DNA from: a virus
Direction: 5' to 3' (one strand)
IMG/VR virus record: IMGVR_UViG_3300048029_000486
Coordinates: 1-33,418 of that record
Length of the DNA stretch: 33,418 nucleotides
In this document: in pieces, positions 30,661 through 33,418 of the stretch
Layout: each line of letters starts with the position of its first letter
How positions within the stretch are numbered: the stretch's first letter is position 1
Translations under genes and position numbers: made by a program
The notes under the pieces: generated by a model
Told to the model about the DNA's origin: nothing
Seen by the model: only the letters and a program-made list of their open reading frames with translations
Databases searched by the model: none

Positions 30661-30689
30661 AGGCTAGTTTTTAATAGCCTTTTTTTTTA
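30661..30689 (+). terminator. Rho-independent terminator
   Basis: AGGCTA-GTTTTTAA-TAGCCT followed by nine T's. The 6-bp stem begins 25 bases after the stop of the CCSGC gene and ends that transcript before the next promoter motif. Confidence 0.85.
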
Positions 30690-30709
30690 TATATTTTTTA
30701 AAAAAAGTA

Positions 30710-30765
30710 TGTACATTGGTTCCAGTACTACGTATATTTATTTATAAGTTAAGTTAAGGAGATTA
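30710..30765 (+). promoter_or_regulatory. Rightward promoter/leader of the 30-aa ORF and 129-aa gene
   Basis: TGTACATTGGTTCCAGTA starts 59 bases before the ATG at 30769 and matches the 7332 element (TGTACATTGATCCCAATA) at 15 of 18 positions. A possible -35 is TTGGTT and -10 TATTTA, 17 bases apart. TAAGTTAAGTTAAGGAG forms the leader end with the ribosome site. Confidence 0.55.
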
Positions 30766-30768
30766 TAA

Positions 30769-30861
30769 ATGTTTAAAATTATTCAAATCAAAGAGAAAGT
30801 AGTTAGCAACACTTTTGTAATTGGTTACATGAATACAATTTTAAATGTCTATATCTTCTAG
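30769..30861 (+). CDS. 30-aa ORF, possible leader peptide
   Basis: 30 codons with an excellent ribosome site (AAGGAGATTATAA then ATG). Residues MFKIIQIKEKVVSNTFVIGY, then hydrophobic. It ends 23 bases before the ATG of the 129-aa gene, so it may couple or tune that gene's translation. Could also be a functional miniprotein; untested. Confidence 0.5.
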   Translation: MFKIIQIKEKVVSNTFVIGYMNTILNVYIF

Positions 30862-30883
30862 TTTAAATAACAAGGAGAAACAA

Positions 30884-31273
30884 ATGCAATTAAGATTAGA
30901 TAAACAATTTTTAGATGTAGATGGTAATTCTTACAGTCTAGAAATTAATGAAAAAACGGAATGGTTACAAGGTGTTTACAATGTTAAATTAATAAATAGT
31001 AAATTACCTCGTATGAGTGCGGATGAGTTAATGTCTTTCATCATTGATCTAGAAGCTATTACTAAATTACATAGCGATGATGAAAAGCAATGGAAATACA
31101 ATCTTACAAAAGATATGCAAGCACTATACAGAAATACTACAGGAGAGATACCATTTCCAGATATGTTTAAAATTAATCAATATAAAGACTTATTCAACTT
31201 CAAAAGATCTTTAAAGAGTCATAAGAAGTGGATTAATAATTATATTGATATGTGGAATTTACTAAGCAATTAG
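30884..31273 (+). CDS. Uncharacterised protein, 129 aa
   Basis: From the ATG at 30884, preceded by CAAGGAGAAACAA, it encodes 129 residues; an in-frame ATG at 30845 lacks a ribosome site and overlaps the 30-aa ORF. Mixed strands and helices (LEINEKTEWLQGVYNVKLIN; MSFIIDLEAITKLH), a basic C-terminus (FKRSLKSHKKWINNYIDMWN). No signal or membrane segment. No family recognised. It ends at a shared terminator. Confidence 0.65.
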   Translation: MQLRLDKQFLDVDGNSYSLEINEKTEWLQGVYNVKLINSKLPRMSADELMSFIIDLEAITKLHSDDEKQWKYNLTKDMQALYRNTTGEIPFPDMFKINQYKDLFNFKRSLKSHKKWINNYIDMWNLLSN

Positions 31274-31292
31274 TCTCCTGTAACACAAAAGG

Positions 31293-31325
31293 CCCGGTAG
31301 ATCTTTGGTTTACCGGGTTTTTTTA
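31293..31325. terminator. Bidirectional terminator between plus unit and early operon
   Basis: CCCGGTA, 11-base loop, TACCGGG, then TTTTTTT on the plus strand and CCTTTTG on the minus strand. It closes the plus-strand unit and the leftward early operon, whose last gene ends at 31323. Confidence 0.88.
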
Positions 31326-31634
31326 TTTATTTTTTCTATGGAATTTACACTCGGTTTCTATAGCTATTTTATTTAGCTTCTTTAATGCCCGACTATAATA
31401 TGTTTTGACACTAGATTGTGATAGAGATAATTCTATTGCTATTCTATCGAACTTAGACTTACTTAAAACTCTTTCTATAAATACTTTATATTCTTGTTCA
31501 CTTAATATCTTGGAACAAATTAAACCTGTAAGCATATAAATTACTGCTTTATCAATTCTTTTATTGTGATCTTCTAATTCTTGTACTAAGTCTGAAAAAC
31601 TTTTATCTGTATTTTCAATATCAATATATTTCAT
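31323..31634 (-). CDS. Sigma-70 region-4-like HTH regulator
   Basis: 103 residues. ILSEQEYKVFIERVLSKSKF then DRIAIELSLSQSSVKTYYSR and ALKKLNKI is a helix-turn-helix of the sigma region 4 / LuxR kind. The N-terminal 50 residues are charged and helical. No region 2 is seen, so it is not a full sigma factor. It is the last gene of the early operon and overlaps the deaminase gene by 4 bases. ArpU-like phage proteins of this design switch on late genes, a role that fits here. Confidence 0.65.
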   Translation of the reverse strand: MKYIDIENTDKSFSDLVQELEDHNKRIDKAVIYMLTGLICSKILSEQEYKVFIERVLSKSKFDRIAIELSLSQSSVKTYYSRALKKLNKIAIETECKFHRKNK

Positions 31635-32050
31635 ATTTTATAATATCCTATCTTATGCGGATGTGCTTCTAATAATTCATTAATCTTATATTCCCATTTT
31701 GTTTTATACTTTTCTTTATAATATATGTTTCTTATATCTAAATTTAATAAAACTTTGAGACAATTTATACAAGGGCTAGTTGTCGTGTATATATCGCACT
31801 TACTTATACTTACTCCATTATAAGCAGCACTAATTACTGCGTTGATCTCTGCGTGAATAGTTTGATCACAACCTTTTCTGCATGTTATCTTATTACAATG
31901 CTCATGCCCTCTAATTGAACCGTTATATCCTGTTGCAAGTATTTGCTTATTTTTTACTAATACACAACCCACTTTACGACTTAAACAAGTAGATCTATCT
32001 TTTACTCGTTCAGCAATATCAATAAAATATGTGTCAATATCTAAGCGCAA
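31631..32050 (-). CDS. dCMP deaminase
   Basis: 139 residues. HAEIN (H66, E68) and SPCINC (C94, C97) form the zinc site of the cytidine/deoxycytidylate deaminase fold; GYNGSIRGHEHC and TCRKGC before it are typical for dCMP deaminases. It turns dCMP into dUMP, and some relatives accept 5-hydroxymethyl-dCMP. It overlaps the hydroxymethylase gene by 17 bases, so the two compete for or share a substrate in one operon. Confidence 0.9.
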   Translation of the reverse strand: MRLDIDTYFIDIAERVKDRSTCLSRKVGCVLVKNKQILATGYNGSIRGHEHCNKITCRKGCDQTIHAEINAVISAAYNGVSISKCDIYTTTSPCINCLKVLLNLDIRNIYYKEKYKTKWEYKINELLEAHPHKIGYYKI

Positions 32051-32720
32051 TTTTTTCTACCATATCGAAATGTCTTCTATAAACATGCATACTAGTTGCA
32101 AAATGTCTATATTTACCAACCTTCAAATGTGTTTTTTCTGCTACAAATTTATGTAAATAATTAAACCACGGAACATCATAACTAAATCCATAAATAAGAT
32201 CATTACTTCGCATCATTACTAAACAATCTAATTTATTATCTGAATTTAATATAAATTGCTGTGCAATTGTACATACGAAGTCTTTATTATTCTTATATTT
32301 ATGTTGCGGCTGATTATAATTAATTATTGCTTGACGCGTGTGTTCATCTTCTTTTAATTGATCAATACACCAATCTAATTGACTCATTCCACTATACTTA
32401 TCTACCATAGCTAACTTTCCATAGTTACTATTTATAGTTTCATTCTCGTCTGTCAATCCTTCCCAAAATGTACTATATTTTTTAATATAATCTATTTTTG
32501 GATCTCCTGATTTATACCAAGCTAATTCAGCCTCCAAATATGTTTTACTTAATTTTCTTTCTGGCAACGTTATTATTGGTGATTCATTGGCGTCCATTTC
32601 AATAAAACAGTTTTGTAATTCTAATGTCGTAAATCCTCTTGGTGCAACTTTATTTCCAGTGTGATGTAATTTCTTACATACTTCAATAATTGCATTATCT
32701 ATATTTTTTACTTTAATCAT
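32034..32720 (-). CDS. dCMP hydroxymethylase (thymidylate-synthase family)
   Basis: 228 residues with the thymidylate-synthase layout: INSNYG (97-101), DFVCTI (C150, the nucleophile), MRSND (170-174) and SMHVYRRHF (H212). The order matches T4 gp42 word for word (INSNYG, DFMCT, MRSND, GF.ND.AW, SLHVYSRHF). At the place of thymidylate synthase Asn177, which reads uracil, it has Asp182 (GFSYDVPW). T4 gp42 also has Asp (D179), and this selects cytosine. It should make 5-hydroxymethyl-dCMP from dCMP and methylene-tetrahydrofolate. It overlaps the PLP gene by 8 bases. Confidence 0.88.
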   Translation of the reverse strand: MIKVKNIDNAIIEVCKKLHHTGNKVAPRGFTTLELQNCFIEMDANESPIITLPERKLSKTYLEAELAWYKSGDPKIDYIKKYSTFWEGLTDENETINSNYGKLAMVDKYSGMSQLDWCIDQLKEDEHTRQAIINYNQPQHKYKNNKDFVCTIAQQFILNSDNKLDCLVMMRSNDLIYGFSYDVPWFNYLHKFVAEKTHLKVGKYRHFATSMHVYRRHFDMVEKIALRY

Positions 32721-33418
32721 TCCAACCTCTATATGAATTTACTAAATCTTTTCTAAAATGTTTAGGACATTTTACGTCTTTTGCAACATTCCAAAACCAA
32801 ATATCCTTTTTCGTATTTTTTGGTATATATTTCCAAGCTTTTGCATCATAATTTTCTACAGTTGGAAAAGGTGGTAAACTAGTTTCTTTCGTATGAAAAT
32901 TTAATGGCTCACTTATAATTTTAGTTCTACCTAATTCTCCTGCTTTCATATTTCTAGCAACAGCAACACCTCTCATATTAGTATTTTCAAAACCAATTTG
33001 TAATCCTCTAGTTAAAACACCTGTACTAACTACAGTCCACATTTCTTCAGGTTCATCATACTCCTCTAAAAGATCATGGCAGACTCTTACGGCACCAGCT
33101 ATTACATATTTATGATTTAATCCAAATGGTAAGAATTCATATCCATGTAAATCAGCATATTTTTTAGCAATTCTATTTAAGTTTGGCATAGCAGCAATGC
33201 GTTTGAATTTAACATCAAGAGGTTTTTGATTGATAACATAAGCTTGATGGTCACTAACCTCTTTGCAAGCTGGCATAAAAAATATAGCATCTTTATTATA
33301 TAACTTACAAAGTTCTAATATTGCGACTGCTGCTAAACCAAACCGAGGTACAACATAAACAACTGTTTTATTTGTAATAGTATGAAATAAATATTCTGCA
33401 ATTCTTGTTTTTGTTCCT
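32713..33418 (-). CDS. Fold-type II PLP-dependent enzyme, C-terminal part (runs off window end)
   Basis: The in-frame codons continue to the last base, so the internal ATG at 33276 is not the start; the gene begins in the left copy (569). The part seen holds the small-domain strand VVYVVPRFGLAAVAILELCK, then FFMPACKEVSDHQ, LPFGLNHKYVIAGAVRVC, WTVVSTGVLTRGLQIGF, and an unusual C-terminal end (PKHFRKDLVNSYRGWND). It joins the left part (K59 region) to make about 290 residues. The two copies differ at five residues within the overlap, near the middle of the protein. Confidence 0.65.
   Translation of the reverse strand, partial: GTKTRIAEYLFHTITNKTVVYVVPRFGLAAVAILELCKLYNKDAIFFMPACKEVSDHQAYVINQKPLDVKFKRIAAMPNLNRIAKKYADLHGYEFLPFGLNHKYVIAGAVRVCHDLLEEYDEPEEMWTVVSTGVLTRGLQIGFENTNMRGVAVARNMKAGELGRTKIISEPLNFHTKETSLPPFPTVENYDAKAWKYIPKNTKKDIWFWNVAKDVKCPKHFRKDLVNSYRGWND
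33017..33418. repeat. Near-identical terminal overlap, right copy (pairs with 1-402)
   Basis: Gap-free match to 1-402; 33292-33418 is identical to 276-402, the first 275 bases differ at about 27 positions. Together with the continuous reading frame across the joint this indicates a circular map of about 33,016 bp carrying two strain variants at the closure point. Confidence 0.85.

Noticed and set aside
32034-32720. Ordinary thymidylate synthase
   Set aside because: The uracil-reading Asn is Asp and the overall words match T4 gp42 better than ThyA.
33276-33276. ATG at 33276 as the true start of the PLP gene
   Set aside because: The frame stays open to the end of the window and the left copy shows conserved coding sequence up to an ATG at 569.
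1-33418. Integrase, attachment site, tRNA genes
   Set aside because: No tyrosine or serine recombinase signature, tRNA-like fold or att-like duplicated core was seen by eye on either strand; a tRNA search program could still overturn this.

Overview
The window is essentially one complete genome of a small tailed (siphovirus-type) phage. It is AT-rich (GC about one third, judged by eye), densely packed, and mostly coded on the minus strand. Low GC, tiny intergenic gaps, ATGA/TAATG stop-start overlaps and AAGGAG ribosome sites fit an uncultivated, probably marine, phage of a Gram-negative low-GC host. The host cannot be named from the sequence. I see no tRNA, rRNA, integrase, attachment site, CRISPR array or insertion sequence.

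The map is circular. Positions 1-402 align without gaps to 33017-33418. The last 127 bases of that overlap are identical, while the other 275 carry about 27 mismatches. This looks like an assembly that closed on itself with two strain variants at the joint, giving a unit of about 33,016 bp. A PLP-enzyme gene is cut by the window edges and reads through when the ends are joined.

Layout on the circle: (1) An early operon runs leftward from 7138 to 1, then on from 33418 to 31323. It starts with recombination and replication genes (SSB, Holliday-junction-resolvase-like nuclease, RecB/Cas4-like nuclease, replisome-organiser-like protein, a third PD-(D/E)XK-like protein). It continues with nucleotide and DNA-modification genes (dUTPase, SGNH-like protein, candidate amino acid:DNA transferase, fold-type II PLP enzyme, dCMP hydroxymethylase, dCMP deaminase) and ends with a sigma-region-4-like regulator. 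(2) A late operon runs leftward from 29678 to 8109: terS, terL, a membrane miniprotein, portal, MuF-type protein, scaffold, capsid, fibre with S74 chaperone, GH108 endolysin, connectors, major tail protein, frameshifted tail chaperones, tape measure, thioredoxin-like lipo/periplasmic-type protein, baseplate proteins. (3) Four plus-strand genes (an HExxH protein at 7395; a CCSGC protein, a 30-aa ORF and a 129-aa protein between 29863 and 31273) sit in short opposite-strand units. They are flanked by good terminators and share a TGTACA ... TAAGTTAA leader motif.

The most interesting system is the modification cluster. A thymidylate-synthase-family protein carries the Asp typical of dCMP hydroxymethylases. 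It lies in one operon with a candidate aminoacyl-transferring DNA hypermodification enzyme, a PLP enzyme and an SGNH-like protein. This suggests that cytosine, rather than thymine, may be hypermodified through hydroxymethylcytosine. No DNA polymerase, helicase or primase was recognised, so replication probably relies on the host. Ten genes below about 60 residues, and one programmed -1 frameshift product, were found by reading the gaps between the larger genes.
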